Shown in pieces: positions 42,076 to 50,344 of a stretch of DNA of 64,000 nt. The DNA is from Streptomyces sp. NBC_01775 (GTDB lineage Bacteria > Actinomycetota > Actinomycetes > Streptomycetales > Streptomycetaceae): assembly GCF_035917675.1 (NCBI RefSeq), contig NZ_CP109104.1, positions 1,116,001 through 1,180,000 of the forward strand, given 5' to 3'. The stretch's first letter is position 1. Each line of letters starts with the position of its first letter. The notes under the pieces were generated by a model. The model saw nothing but the letters and a program-made list of their open reading frames with translations. It did not search any database and had not been told where the DNA came from. The translations under genes and the position numbers were made by a program.

Positions 42076-43386
42076 TCACTGGTTCTTGCTGAATATCTTG
42101 TTCATCTTTTTCTCTGCGTCGCCCGCGGCTGCCCCCACCTTCTTCTTGTTGGTGATGACTTCCTGGAACATCGTGGGAAGCACCAGCGAGGCGTCGATCT
42201 CATTCCAGCCGGGGCTGACGGGAACAAAGCGCGTCTTGGCATCCAGAGTCTTCGCGAAGGGCTCGAAGAAGGGCTTTCCCCTGGTGGCCTTGTCCCGGAC
42301 ATCGGAGAAGGTCGGCAGGAAGCCCATGGCCTTGTGCATCTCTCCCTGGGTGCGCTTCCCCGCAAATTCCTTCATCAGGCCGACGGACAGAGTCCGGTGC
42401 GAACTGGACTTCATCACACCGATGTTGTTGCCCCCGGCGAAGGCGGGCGCGATCGATCCCTTTTTCTTGCCGGGCAGCGGAACGACCCCGTACTTGCCCT
42501 TTACCTTGCCGTCGTCCATCACCTGACGGCTGAAGTCACCGCCGACGACCATCCCGGCCTTGCCGTTCGCGAACGCGTCGGTGGCCTCGGTCCCGTCCCA
42601 CTTGGCGCACTTACGGGCGGGGCAGTTGTCGTCCTTGAAGAGGGAGCTGTACTCCTCGATTCCCTTGCGCGCCGCCTCGCTGTTGATGGTCGAGTCGTAG
42701 GTCTTCGCGCCCACTCTCGCCATATCGCCGCCGTTCGCCCAGACATACGGCATCGCGACGAACGTATTGGCACCACCCACGGCCATCCCGTACATGTCGG
42801 GCTTGGCGGACCTGACCTTCTTCGCGGTCTCGCGGACCTCTGCGAGTGTCTTGGGCGGCTTGAGGCCCAGCTCCTTGAAGACGTCGGTGCGGTAGTAGAG
42901 CGCCCTGACACCGACGTAGAACGGGGCGCCGTACAGCTTGTCGTCCACCGTCACGGACTCCTTGGCCGTGGCGTCGGTGTCGACGATGGAGGTCCAGCGC
43001 TCAACCTCCCAACTCACGTCCTCAAGCGCGCCGTCCTTGACATATCCGGCCGTGTCCGTATTGCCGTACTCGATCACATCGGGCGCCGACTCGGGGTCGT
43101 TGAGAGCGCCTTTCAGCTTCGCGGCGCGGGTCTCCGCCGCGATATACCGCACGTCGACCTTGACGTCGTCGTGCTTCTTCTCGAAGCGGTCGACGGCGCG
43201 GGCGATGACCTTTTGCTTGGGTTTGTTGTTGAGCTCCTTGAAGAGCCAGACACGCACCGTACCGGTCTTCTCGTCCTTCCCCGACCCACCGTCCGAGGAC
43301 TTCGGGGCGCAGCCGACAGCCAGCAGACTCGCCAGCCCCAATGCCGCAGTTAAGGCAGACAGCCGCCGCCACACAGGCGCGTTCAT
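42076..43386 (-). CDS. Sugar-binding lipoprotein, NgcE-like
   Basis: A 436-residue extracellular solute-binding protein. It has a lipoprotein signal: RRLSALTAALGLASLLAVGC, with C26 as the lipidated residue. A mature family-1 binding fold follows (VRVWLFKELNN, then DVIEYGNTDTAGYVKDGALE and PFYVGVRALYYRTDVFKELG). It would capture a sugar outside the membrane for the two permeases. The gene is notably Lys-rich with lower GC than its neighbours. ATG 43386 has GGAGGTCACATC upstream. Similarity of layout to NgcEFG plus a GH20 suggests chito-oligosaccharide, but no DasR-type site was seen upstream. Confidence 0.88.
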   Translation of the reverse strand: MNAPVWRRLSALTAALGLASLLAVGCAPKSSDGGSGKDEKTGTVRVWLFKELNNKPKQKVIARAVDRFEKKHDDVKVDVRYIAAETRAAKLKGALNDPESAPDVIEYGNTDTAGYVKDGALEDVSWEVERWTSIVDTDATAKESVTVDDKLYGAPFYVGVRALYYRTDVFKELGLKPPKTLAEVRETAKKVRSAKPDMYGMAVGGANTFVAMPYVWANGGDMARVGAKTYDSTINSEAARKGIEEYSSLFKDDNCPARKCAKWDGTEATDAFANGKAGMVVGGDFSRQVMDDGKVKGKYGVVPLPGKKKGSIAPAFAGGNNIGVMKSSSHRTLSVGLMKEFAGKRTQGEMHKAMGFLPTFSDVRDKATRGKPFFEPFAKTLDAKTRFVPVSPGWNEIDASLVLPTMFQEVITNKKKVGAAAGDAEKKMNKIFSKNQ

Positions 43387-43539
43387 GATGTGACCTCCTG
43401 CCTCGTATGCCGCGAAGTGCGCAACATAAGTATCGTGTTGAACAAGGTGTGCAGGAGGCTACGAGAGCAACTCCGCCGCCCACAATAGCCGTTGACCATT
43501 CCGTGACCCCACTCCCCGAGGTCCTGTGCCAAAACTCCG

Positions 43540-43805
43540 GGGAGCGTCACGTTCGCCCGATCGGATCGCGTAGGACGTGGGCGGATGCCGGAATTGGGGG
43601 GCTGTGCGGGGCCGACTGCCTGCCGAGCAGCCCTTATTCGCCCTCGGCCGTGAATCGGCGTATCCATTTGTGCGCCGTGGTGTGCGATATGCCTATCTCG
43701 GCCGGAACCTGTGCGACTGTCCGGCCGGAACAGAGAGTGGTCGGCCAGTGGCTGTCCGCCTTGATCGGCCAGTCGGGCATTACGGGTGCCTCTATGGCTT
43801 TCATC
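43540..43805 (-). pseudogene. IS481-family transposase remnant (N-terminal HTH)
   Basis: Three pieces align in order to an IS481 N-terminus. TRNARLADQGGQPLADH lies in one frame; then CSGRTVAQVPAEIGISHTTA and HKWIRRFTAEGE in a second; then, after an in-frame TAA, GLLGRQSAPHSPPIP, equivalent to the GL-DRSSRPH-SP of active enzymes. At least one frameshift and one nonsense change are therefore present, and the DDE catalytic domain is missing. It lies in the upstream region of the NgcE-like gene. Confidence 0.7.
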
Positions 43806-43818
43806 AAGACGGAGTGGG

Positions 43819-44163
43819 TCATGCCGAGGCGGGTTCGAAAGCCCGGATCTTGTGGAAAGTGCCGTCGCGGAACATCGCGAACAGCACGCTGCCGCGGTGG
43901 CGGGCAAGGCGGCGGAGAGCTTGCGTATGAATCTTTCTGTGGTCTCTACCTTTGTCGTAATAGGTACGGGAGGAAGAATCGTGCAGGGCGGCGAACGCGG
44001 ACAGGATCACGGCCCGTTAATCTGTCTGTTTCCGCCTCGGGGCGCGGTGTTCACCATGGATCAAGGTGCCGGGGATTTCGTCGTCGAGGATGCCCGTGCC
44101 CGGGGCCGCGACGGTCTGTTCTTCGAGCGCGCCGAAGACGTCGCCGGCCAGCCGCGCCGCCAT
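43819..44163 (-). pseudogene. IS110-family transposase remnant with internal deletion
   Basis: RLAGDVFGALEEQTVAAPGTG (from about 44160) matches the middle of Streptomyces IS110/IS116 transposases. In a different frame the C-terminal part follows: SAFAALHDSSSRTYYDKGRD, then HTQALRRLARHRGSVLFAMF and RDGTFH (43819-44010). The region between, including the Tnp_20 serine motif, is gone. Both catalytic halves are incomplete, so it is dead. It adjoins the IS481 remnant, marking this 600-bp stretch as an old insertion hot spot. Confidence 0.65.
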
Positions 44164-44257
44164 GCGCGGGGCGGAGTGTCTTGGGGAGTGTCTTGACTTG
44201 GGCCCCGGGCCCCGCTGACCCGTCCGCAGCCCGCGCGGATGCGGGAGCGGGCTCGGG

Positions 44258-44932
44258 TCAGCGGTCGGTCTCGTGCGGCCGGACGAGCAGGTCGGCTTGG
44301 GCACGAGTGCGGGCGATGCGGACGGCGTTGGCCTGGTCGGGACCGTGGGCCCAGGCGCGGGCGCGCTCCGGCGGCTTGCCGTAGGCGATGTGGCGCTCGA
44401 CCAGGCGGCTGAGCCGCACGTCCTCCCCGGGCTCGACGTACCAGACCTCGTCCAGGAGCGGACGCACCCGCGACCAGGGCCCCTCGTCCAGCAGCAGGTA
44501 GTTGCCCTCGGTGATCACCAGGGAGGTGTCCGGGCCGAGGGCGATCTCGGCGGCCAGCGACTCCTCGAACTCGCGGTGGAAGCGCGGCGCGTACACCGTC
44601 TCGCCGGTGGCCGCCGCCTCGTGGAGGCGGGCCAGCAGCGCCGCGTAGCCCGCGGCGTCGAAGGTGTCGGGGGCACCCTTGCGGTCGCGGCGGCCCAGCG
44701 CGGTCAATACCTCGTTGGACAGGTGGAAGCCGTCCATGGGCAGCAGGCCCGTACCGGGGCCCAGCTCGCTCACCAGTGCGTGGGCCAGCGTGCTCTTGCC
44801 GGCGCCGGGGGCTCCCGTGATGCCGAGGACCGCGCGGCCCGGCCGGTCCCGCAGGGCGCGGGCCCGGCCGAGGAGCGCGCCCGGCGCGGCCTCGGCGGGT
44901 GGTTCGGGTGGTTCAGGTGCGTGGTCGGGCAT
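44258..44932 (-). CDS. Nucleoside/nucleotide kinase family protein (uridine-kinase-like P-loop kinase)
   Basis: A 224-residue P-loop kinase. Walker A is GITGAPGAGKSTLAHAL; LLPMDGFHLSNEVLTALGRR is the phosphate-acceptor region seen in uridine kinase/PRK-type enzymes; VITEGNYLLLDEGPWSRVRP and the lid segment RLVERHIAYGKPPERARAW complete the family pattern. Many such proteins are annotated as fructose-transport kinase or nucleoside kinase; the true substrate is unclear. It is divergent from a HAD phosphatase gene. The N-terminus is Pro/Glu-rich. Confidence 0.82.
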   Translation of the reverse strand: MPDHAPEPPEPPAEAAPGALLGRARALRDRPGRAVLGITGAPGAGKSTLAHALVSELGPGTGLLPMDGFHLSNEVLTALGRRDRKGAPDTFDAAGYAALLARLHEAAATGETVYAPRFHREFEESLAAEIALGPDTSLVITEGNYLLLDEGPWSRVRPLLDEVWYVEPGEDVRLSRLVERHIAYGKPPERARAWAHGPDQANAVRIARTRAQADLLVRPHETDR

Positions 44933-45094
44933 CGGTGCAGGTTAGCCGTCCTGCCGCTCGCGCACTTCGCTGCGGAGGTTCGCGGTCGAGTGGGACCGGG
45001 GGCTCGTGGCCGGCCGGTGCGGGGGCGTGGTTGAGTGGCGGGCGTCAGCACGCCAACGGCGGCAGCACGCCCCGCACCATCCGGAGTCACCCCC

Positions 45095-45778
45095 ATGAGC
45101 AGCACACCTCGCCCGGCCCCGGCCCAGGCCCTCGCCGAGGCGAAGCTGGTGGTCTTCGACTGTGACGGGGTGCTGGTCGACACCGAGCGGATCGGACCCG
45201 AGGTGGTCGCGGCGATGACGACCGAGGTGGGCTGGCCCCTCACCCCGGACGACGTACGCGAGCTGTTCCTCGGCACCCCCGAGCCGTATCTGCTCGCGGA
45301 GGTACGGGCGCACTCCACGGTGCCCGTCGACGAGAGCTGGCTGGCCGACTACCGCGCGCGGGTCGCCGCCGCGTTCGACGCCGCGCCGCACACGATGCCC
45401 GGTGTCCCCGCGCTGCTGGACGCGCTCGACGCACGCGGCCTGCCGTACTGCGTCGCCTCCAGCGGCAGCCACAGCCGCATCCGCCACTCCTTGACGGCCA
45501 CCGGCTTGTGGGAGCGCTTCGCGGGGCGGGTCTTCAGTGCCGAGGACGTGGCGCACGGGAAGCCCGCTCCCGATCTGTTCCTGTACGCGGCGGCCGAGTG
45601 CGGCACCGCACCGTCGCGCTGCCTGGTCATCGAGGACAGCCCGGCCGGGGTGCGGGCCGCGCTGGCAGCCGGCATGCCCGCTCTCGGCTACACGGGCGGG
45701 CCCACCCCCGCCGACTGGCTGGCCGACGCCACCCACGGCGTCACCGACGATCTGCGCGCCCTGATTCCGCAGGGCTGA
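45095..45778 (+). CDS. HAD-superfamily (subfamily IA) phosphatase/mutase
   Basis: A 227-residue HAD protein. Motif I is VVFDCDGVLVDTE (two catalytic aspartates), motif II is CVASSGSHSRIRHSL, and motif III/IV is HGKPAPDLFLYAAAECG then CLVIEDSPAGVRAALAAGM. The cap is the small helical type of the beta-phosphoglucomutase/YqaB group. It dephosphorylates sugar phosphates or similar. ATG 45095 was chosen over the upstream 45035 start because CCGGAG lies 9 nt before it and the HAD fold starts near. Divergent from the kinase. Confidence 0.85.
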   Translation: MSSTPRPAPAQALAEAKLVVFDCDGVLVDTERIGPEVVAAMTTEVGWPLTPDDVRELFLGTPEPYLLAEVRAHSTVPVDESWLADYRARVAAAFDAAPHTMPGVPALLDALDARGLPYCVASSGSHSRIRHSLTATGLWERFAGRVFSAEDVAHGKPAPDLFLYAAAECGTAPSRCLVIEDSPAGVRAALAAGMPALGYTGGPTPADWLADATHGVTDDLRALIPQG

Positions 45779-45809
45779 CCCTCCGGCCCGCTCCTTCGGG
45801 CGCCCCGGC

Positions 45810-46361
45810 TCAGGAGGACGCTTCGGATTCCTCGGCCCCGGCCCCGGCCCCGCTCTCGGCCCCGGCCCCCGCCTCGCTCTCGGTCTCGGGGACCAGCACG
45901 TCGCGGGGCAGGGCGTGCAGCGTGCGCAGTGCGCGGAGGAAGCCCTCCCGGTCCGCCGGGGTCAGCCGCTCCAGCAGGCGCTCCTCGCGCTGCTGGATGT
46001 CGCGCCGGGCCGCGTCGCGCAGCCGCCGTCCGGCAGGGGTCATGGAGAGCAGCCGTACCCTGCGGTCGTCCGGGTCGGCGCGGCGTTCGATCAGTCCGCG
46101 CTCCTGGAGGCCGTCGAGCACACCGATGATGCGGGTCTTGTCCGCGCCGACGGCCCGTGCCAACGCGTTCTGGCTGCGCACCGGGTCCTCGTCCAGCCGG
46201 GAGAGCACCACATACGCCCACATCGTCAACCCGTGCTCGCGCAGCACCGGTTGTTCGGCCGCCATCAGGGCGCGCCCCAACGGCACCATCATCGCCGCGA
46301 GGTCCGGCCGCCGCTCACCGTCGTGTGCCGCGCCCTCCCGCGCGATCCTCTCCTCCGTCAT
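45810..46361 (-). CDS. MarR-family transcriptional regulator
   Basis: A 183-residue MarR-type regulator: TMWAYVVLSRLDEDPVRSQ, then ALARAVGADKTRIIGVLDGL (recognition helix) and ERRADPDDRRVRLLSMTPAG, the beta-wing with the conserved D-x-R-x. The C-terminal tail AGAGAESGAGAGAEE is encoded by simple GC repeats and is probably disordered. ATG 46361 is taken as the start, with a GTG at 46412 as alternative. It is divergent from the TIGR03086 gene at 46430 with 68 bp between, containing GCGTG...CACGC, a plausible operator. Confidence 0.86.
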   Translation of the reverse strand: MTEERIAREGAAHDGERRPDLAAMMVPLGRALMAAEQPVLREHGLTMWAYVVLSRLDEDPVRSQNALARAVGADKTRIIGVLDGLQERGLIERRADPDDRRVRLLSMTPAGRRLRDAARRDIQQREERLLERLTPADREGFLRALRTLHALPRDVLVPETESEAGAGAESGAGAGAEESEASS

Positions 46362-46429
46362 GGCCTCAAGGTACGCCGGATCAGAAAATACGCGTGGACT
46401 TACGATAGGCACACGCTTACTGTTTCGTC

Positions 46430-47050
46430 ATGACGCTACCCCGGTCCACCGACCCTGTGGACTCCGAAATCGTGGAACTCGACAGACGCGCGGTGACCGC
46501 CGCCGCCCGGCTCGTCGCCCGGGTCTCCAGTGCCGACCTCGGGCGGGCCACGCCCTGCGCCGGGTGGACGCTGGATGACCTGCTCGCCCATATGACCGCC
46601 CAGCACCACGGGTTCGCCGCCGCCGCGCGGGGCGAGGGCCGGGATCCGGCGGTGTGGCGGCCCGTACCCACCGACGATCCCGTGGGGGCGCACGCCGCCG
46701 CCACCGACGCCGTTTTGGAGGCGTTCGCGGCGGAGGGGGTGCTCACCCGGTCCTTCGACCTTCCCGAATTCGGCCCCGGCGCACGCTTTCCCGGCGCGCG
46801 GGCGGTCGGCTTCCACCTCGTCGACTACGTGGTGCACGGCTGGGACGTCGCGCGCGCCCTCGCTCTCCCCGACGAAGTCGATGCCGAGGTCGCCGCCGCC
46901 GCGCTGCGGGTGGCCGAAGCCGTGCCCGACGGGCCCGCACGCCTCGAAGAGGGCGCCGCCTTCCGGCCGGGGCTGCCCGTCACCGGCGAAATGGGCCCGC
47001 TGGACCGGACGCTGGCCCTCCTCGGACGCTCACCCGGCTGGCCCGGATGA
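46430..47050 (+). CDS. TIGR03086 family metal-binding protein (DinB/MDMPI-like)
   Basis: A 206-residue protein of the actinobacterial TIGR03086 family. It has LGRATPCAGWTLDDLLAHMTAQHHGFA, where the first metal histidine lies, and GFHLVDYVVHGWDVARAL, with the second and third ligands (H-x-x-D-x-x-x-H-G-W-D). It shares the DinB/mycothiol-dependent maleylpyruvate isomerase fold and may be a mycothiol-dependent thiol transferase. Start ATG 46430. Being divergent from a MarR gene it is the likely target of that regulator, as in many oxidative or electrophile responses. Confidence 0.84.
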   Translation: MTLPRSTDPVDSEIVELDRRAVTAAARLVARVSSADLGRATPCAGWTLDDLLAHMTAQHHGFAAAARGEGRDPAVWRPVPTDDPVGAHAAATDAVLEAFAAEGVLTRSFDLPEFGPGARFPGARAVGFHLVDYVVHGWDVARALALPDEVDAEVAAAALRVAEAVPDGPARLEEGAAFRPGLPVTGEMGPLDRTLALLGRSPGWPG

Positions 47051-47155
47051 AGTTGGCGGCGATCAGGTCTTGACCGAGGTCGGCCACCCCCGACCGGTAC
47101 TGATGTTGTGGGGTAGCACAATGACCCGTACTACGACGTCGGGGGAAGGAGATTG

Positions 47156-49507
47156 ATGACCACGCGCTTCGAGGTGCCCGGCCTCAGAGAGCCCGTCGAG
47201 ATACTCGTCGACCGCTGGGGCGTGCCCCATCTGTACGCCGGCTCGCGCGCCGACCTCTTCCTGGCGCAGGGCTTCAACGCGGCCCGCGACCGCCTCTTCC
47301 AGCTGGACCTGTGGCGCCGCCGGGGCCTGGGGCTGCTCGCCGAGGTGCTGGGCGAGCGCTACGTCGAACACGACCGCGCCGCACGGCTGTTCCTCTACCG
47401 GGGCGACATGGCGCTGGAGTGGTCCGCGTACGGACCGGGCACCGAGGAGATGGCCCGCTCGTTCGTCGCGGGCATCAACGCGTATGTGACCCTGTGCCGC
47501 GACACCTCCGGCGCTGGGGCGGATCTCACGCCCCCCGAGTTCGCGCTGCTGGGGTACGGGCCCGCCCTGTGGGACCCGGCGGACGTGGCCCGGATCCGCA
47601 GCCACGGCCTCTTCTACAACCTGCACGACGAGGTGCGGCGCGCCCTGACGCTCCGCGACTTCGGGCCCGGGGCCGAGGAACTGCGCAAGGTCCGCGAGCC
47701 CCACCGCCCGCTCAACGTCCCCGAGGGGCTGGACCTGGACGTCATCCCGGACGACGTGCTGCGCGTGTACGACATGGCGACGACAGCGCCCTGGTCGCCG
47801 AACGCGCCCCGCCAGGGCCTGGACGGCAGCAACAACTGGGTGCTCGGCCCCTCCCGCACCGCGACCGGCCGCCCGCTGCTGGCCAACGACCCGCACCGGC
47901 CGGTCACCCTGCCCTCGCTGCGCTACCTCGCGCATCTGTCGGCGCCGGACCTGGAGGTGATCGGCGCGGGCGAACCGGCGCTGCCCGGCGTCTCGATCGG
48001 CCACAACGGGCACATCGCGTTCGGCTTCACGATCTTTCCCGTCGACCAGGAGGACCTGTACGTCTACCGCACCCATCCCGACGACCCGCGCTCCTACGCG
48101 TACGGGGACGGCTGGGAGCGGATGACCCGGGTGACCGAGCCGATCCCCGTACGGGGCCAGGAACCGGTGGAGGCCGAGCTGTGGTTCACCCGGCACGGGC
48201 CCGTCATCCGCGAAAGCCCCGAGCGGCAGGCCGCGTTCGCGGTGCGGGCCGCCTGGCTGGGGCCCGGCATGGCGCCGTACCTGGGCAGCGCGGGCTACAT
48301 GGACGCGCGGACCCCGGACGCCTTCACCGAGGCGATGCGCGACTGGGGCGCCCCCGGTGAGAACCAGGTGTACGCGGCCCCCGACGGCACCATCGGCTGG
48401 CGCCCGGCGGCCCGGGTGCCGGCCCGGCGCGGCTGGGACGGGACGCTGCCGGTGCCGGGCGACGGGCGGTACGAGTGGGACGGCTTCCTCGCCCCGGAGG
48501 ACCTGCCGCAGGTGCGTGACCCGGAGGACGGCTGGTTCGCCACGGCCAACCAGCTGAACCTGCCGCCGGATTACCCCCACGAGAAGCGCCCGGTCACCTT
48601 CGACTGGTACGCGCCGACCCGCTACGAGCGCTGCGCCGAGGTTCTCGCGGAGGGCCGGGAGTGGACGGCACGGGACTGCGTACGGCTCCAGACCGACCAC
48701 GTCAGCCTCCCGGCCCGCAGGATCCTGCCGCTGCTGGCGGACCTGGAGAGTGCGGAGCCGCGGGTGCGCGTGGGCTTGGGACTGCTGCGCGGCTGGGATG
48801 CCACCCTCTCGGCGGACTCGGGGGCCGCGGCCCTGTTCGAGGTGTGGTTCCGCCGTCATCTGCGTCCCGCACTGCTGCGGCGCGCGCTGCGCCCGCTCGT
48901 CGGGGCCGATCGGCTGGAGGAGGCGCTGGAGCGGGTGCTGCCCTCTGAGGGCTCGTCGGCCGATCCCCGGGTGGATCTGCTGCTGCTGTCCGCGCCGGAT
49001 CCGCACGGTGAGCTGGGCCCGCTGCTGCTGGAGAGCCTCGGCGAGGCGGTGGACGCCGTGACCGGGCTGCTGGGTGACGACCCGTCGGACTGGGAGTGGG
49101 GCACGCTGCACCGCGCCGAGCTGCGGCATCCGGTGGCCGCGCTGCTGCGCGAGGCCGGTGCCGGAGACGGGGCTCAGGCCGGTGCCGGTGCCGGTGCCGC
49201 CGAGGTTCCCGGCTGGTGCGGCCTTGGGCCGCTGGCGCGTGGCGGCAGCGGGGACACGGTGGGCGCCGCGGCGTACCTGCCGGACTTCCGGCAGAACGGA
49301 GGTGCGAGCTTCCGGATGGTCGTCGACGTCGGGGAGTGGGACGCCTCGCTGGTGATGAACTCCCCCGGTCAGTCCGGCGATCCGCGCAGCGCGCACTACG
49401 CGGACCTTTTCCCGGCCTGGGCGGCCGACGAGGCGTTCCCGCTCGTCTACACCCGCTCCCGGGTACGCGAGGAGACAGCGACGACCATCTGGCTGACGCC
49501 GCCCTGA
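47156..49507 (+). CDS. Penicillin-acylase family Ntn hydrolase
   Basis: A 783-residue protein of the penicillin G/AHL/cephalosporin acylase family. DRWGVPHLYAGSRADLFLAQGFNAARDRLFQLDLWRR is the typical alpha-chain start. Self-cleavage is expected before S225 in GLDGSNNWVLGPSRT, where the serine becomes the beta-chain N-terminal nucleophile. The oxyanion region is PGVSIGHNGHIAFGFT, and TANQLNLPP plus MVVDVGEWDASLVMNSPGQSG complete the beta-chain. No signal peptide is seen, unlike secreted acylases. A short Ala/Gly repeat occurs near residue 675. ATG 47156 lies 4 nt after GGAAGGAG. Substrates may be N-acyl amino acids, lactones or beta-lactams. Confidence 0.87.
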   Translation: MTTRFEVPGLREPVEILVDRWGVPHLYAGSRADLFLAQGFNAARDRLFQLDLWRRRGLGLLAEVLGERYVEHDRAARLFLYRGDMALEWSAYGPGTEEMARSFVAGINAYVTLCRDTSGAGADLTPPEFALLGYGPALWDPADVARIRSHGLFYNLHDEVRRALTLRDFGPGAEELRKVREPHRPLNVPEGLDLDVIPDDVLRVYDMATTAPWSPNAPRQGLDGSNNWVLGPSRTATGRPLLANDPHRPVTLPSLRYLAHLSAPDLEVIGAGEPALPGVSIGHNGHIAFGFTIFPVDQEDLYVYRTHPDDPRSYAYGDGWERMTRVTEPIPVRGQEPVEAELWFTRHGPVIRESPERQAAFAVRAAWLGPGMAPYLGSAGYMDARTPDAFTEAMRDWGAPGENQVYAAPDGTIGWRPAARVPARRGWDGTLPVPGDGRYEWDGFLAPEDLPQVRDPEDGWFATANQLNLPPDYPHEKRPVTFDWYAPTRYERCAEVLAEGREWTARDCVRLQTDHVSLPARRILPLLADLESAEPRVRVGLGLLRGWDATLSADSGAAALFEVWFRRHLRPALLRRALRPLVGADRLEEALERVLPSEGSSADPRVDLLLLSAPDPHGELGPLLLESLGEAVDAVTGLLGDDPSDWEWGTLHRAELRHPVAALLREAGAGDGAQAGAGAGAAEVPGWCGLGPLARGGSGDTVGAAAYLPDFRQNGGASFRMVVDVGEWDASLVMNSPGQSGDPRSAHYADLFPAWAADEAFPLVYTRSRVREETATTIWLTPP

Positions 49508-49563
49508 CCGGACCGGAGCTGCCCTGACCGGCCCCGGGGCGAACGGGCCGGTCACGGGCGCCG

Positions 49564-50208
49564 TTACTTCCCGTGGCCGCCACGGGCGAGGGTCTTGGGG
49601 CAGTGCGAACCACCGGGGCCGTGCGAGCTGCGGGAACCGTGCGCGGCGTGGGAGCCACGAGAGGTGTGCGAGCTGCGGGAGCCGTGCGAGGCATGTGAGC
49701 CGTGGGAAGCGTGGGTGCCGTGCGAGCCGTGGTGGAAGGGGCAGCCGCCCTTGGAGGGCTGCTTCGCGCGGGCCTTACGGGCACGCTCGTGCCAGGCGTG
49801 GGCGCGCGCCTCGTGGGTCGCGTCGCTGATGACGGCCATGAGCCCGCCGAGGATGGCGACGTTCTTGCCGAGGTGGATCTGGTGGCTCGCCCGATCACCC
49901 TCGTCCTCGTGCTCCCAGAAGGGGTGCCCGGCCAGCGTCGTCGGGATCAGCGAGGCGGCCAGCGCCAGCGCCGAGAGCCGGGGCAGCTTGCCGAGGGTGA
50001 GCATCGCGCCCGCCGCGGCCTGCACGCCGGCGTTGATCCGTACGAGCAGCACGTCGTTGTCCGGCAGCGCGGACACCTGAGCACGCAACTTGTCCAGCAG
50101 CGGCTTCGAAATCTCGGCGCTGGGCTCGGGGTCGCGCAGCGAGTTGATGCCGGCGCTGACGAAGAAGAGGCCGAGGAGCGGGCGGGAGGCCAGATTGAGG
50201 GGTGTCAT
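49564..50208 (-). CDS. DoxX family membrane protein with His/Ser/Gly-rich tail
   Basis: A 214-residue protein. Residues 1-140 form the four-helix DoxX domain (SRPLLGLFFVSAGINSLRDP, then VRINAGVQAAAGAMLTLGKL and HPFWEHEDEGDRASHQIHLGKNVAILGGLM). The C-terminal 60 residues are repeats of H-G-S, H-A-S and R-S-S-H units (HGSHGTHASHGSHASHGSRS), ending in CPKTLARGGHGK, with two cysteines (CPF and HCP). DoxX proteins interact with thiosulfate or redox systems. The His-rich tail could bind metal. ATG 50208. Monocistronic. Confidence 0.82.
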   Translation of the reverse strand: MTPLNLASRPLLGLFFVSAGINSLRDPEPSAEISKPLLDKLRAQVSALPDNDVLLVRINAGVQAAAGAMLTLGKLPRLSALALAASLIPTTLAGHPFWEHEDEGDRASHQIHLGKNVAILGGLMAVISDATHEARAHAWHERARKARAKQPSKGGCPFHHGSHGTHASHGSHASHGSRSSHTSRGSHAAHGSRSSHGPGGSHCPKTLARGGHGK

Positions 50209-50344
50209 GGGTGTCCTTGGGGTGCGCGGGTCCGGAGTCCGTCTTCAGCCATGTCACGCGGGTCCGCGCGCGTACGCAACCCCGACCCGCCGTACGGCTC
50301 ACTCCCGTCAGTTCCGCACGTCCGGTCCGCATCGGAGTGGAGGC

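Noticed and set aside
43387..43540. DasR site upstream of the NgcE-like gene
   Set aside because: No sequence resembling the palindromic ACTGGTCTAGACCACT-type consensus was found by eye.
47063..49555. 830-codon minus-strand open frame
   Set aside because: Antisense shadow of the penicillin-acylase gene.
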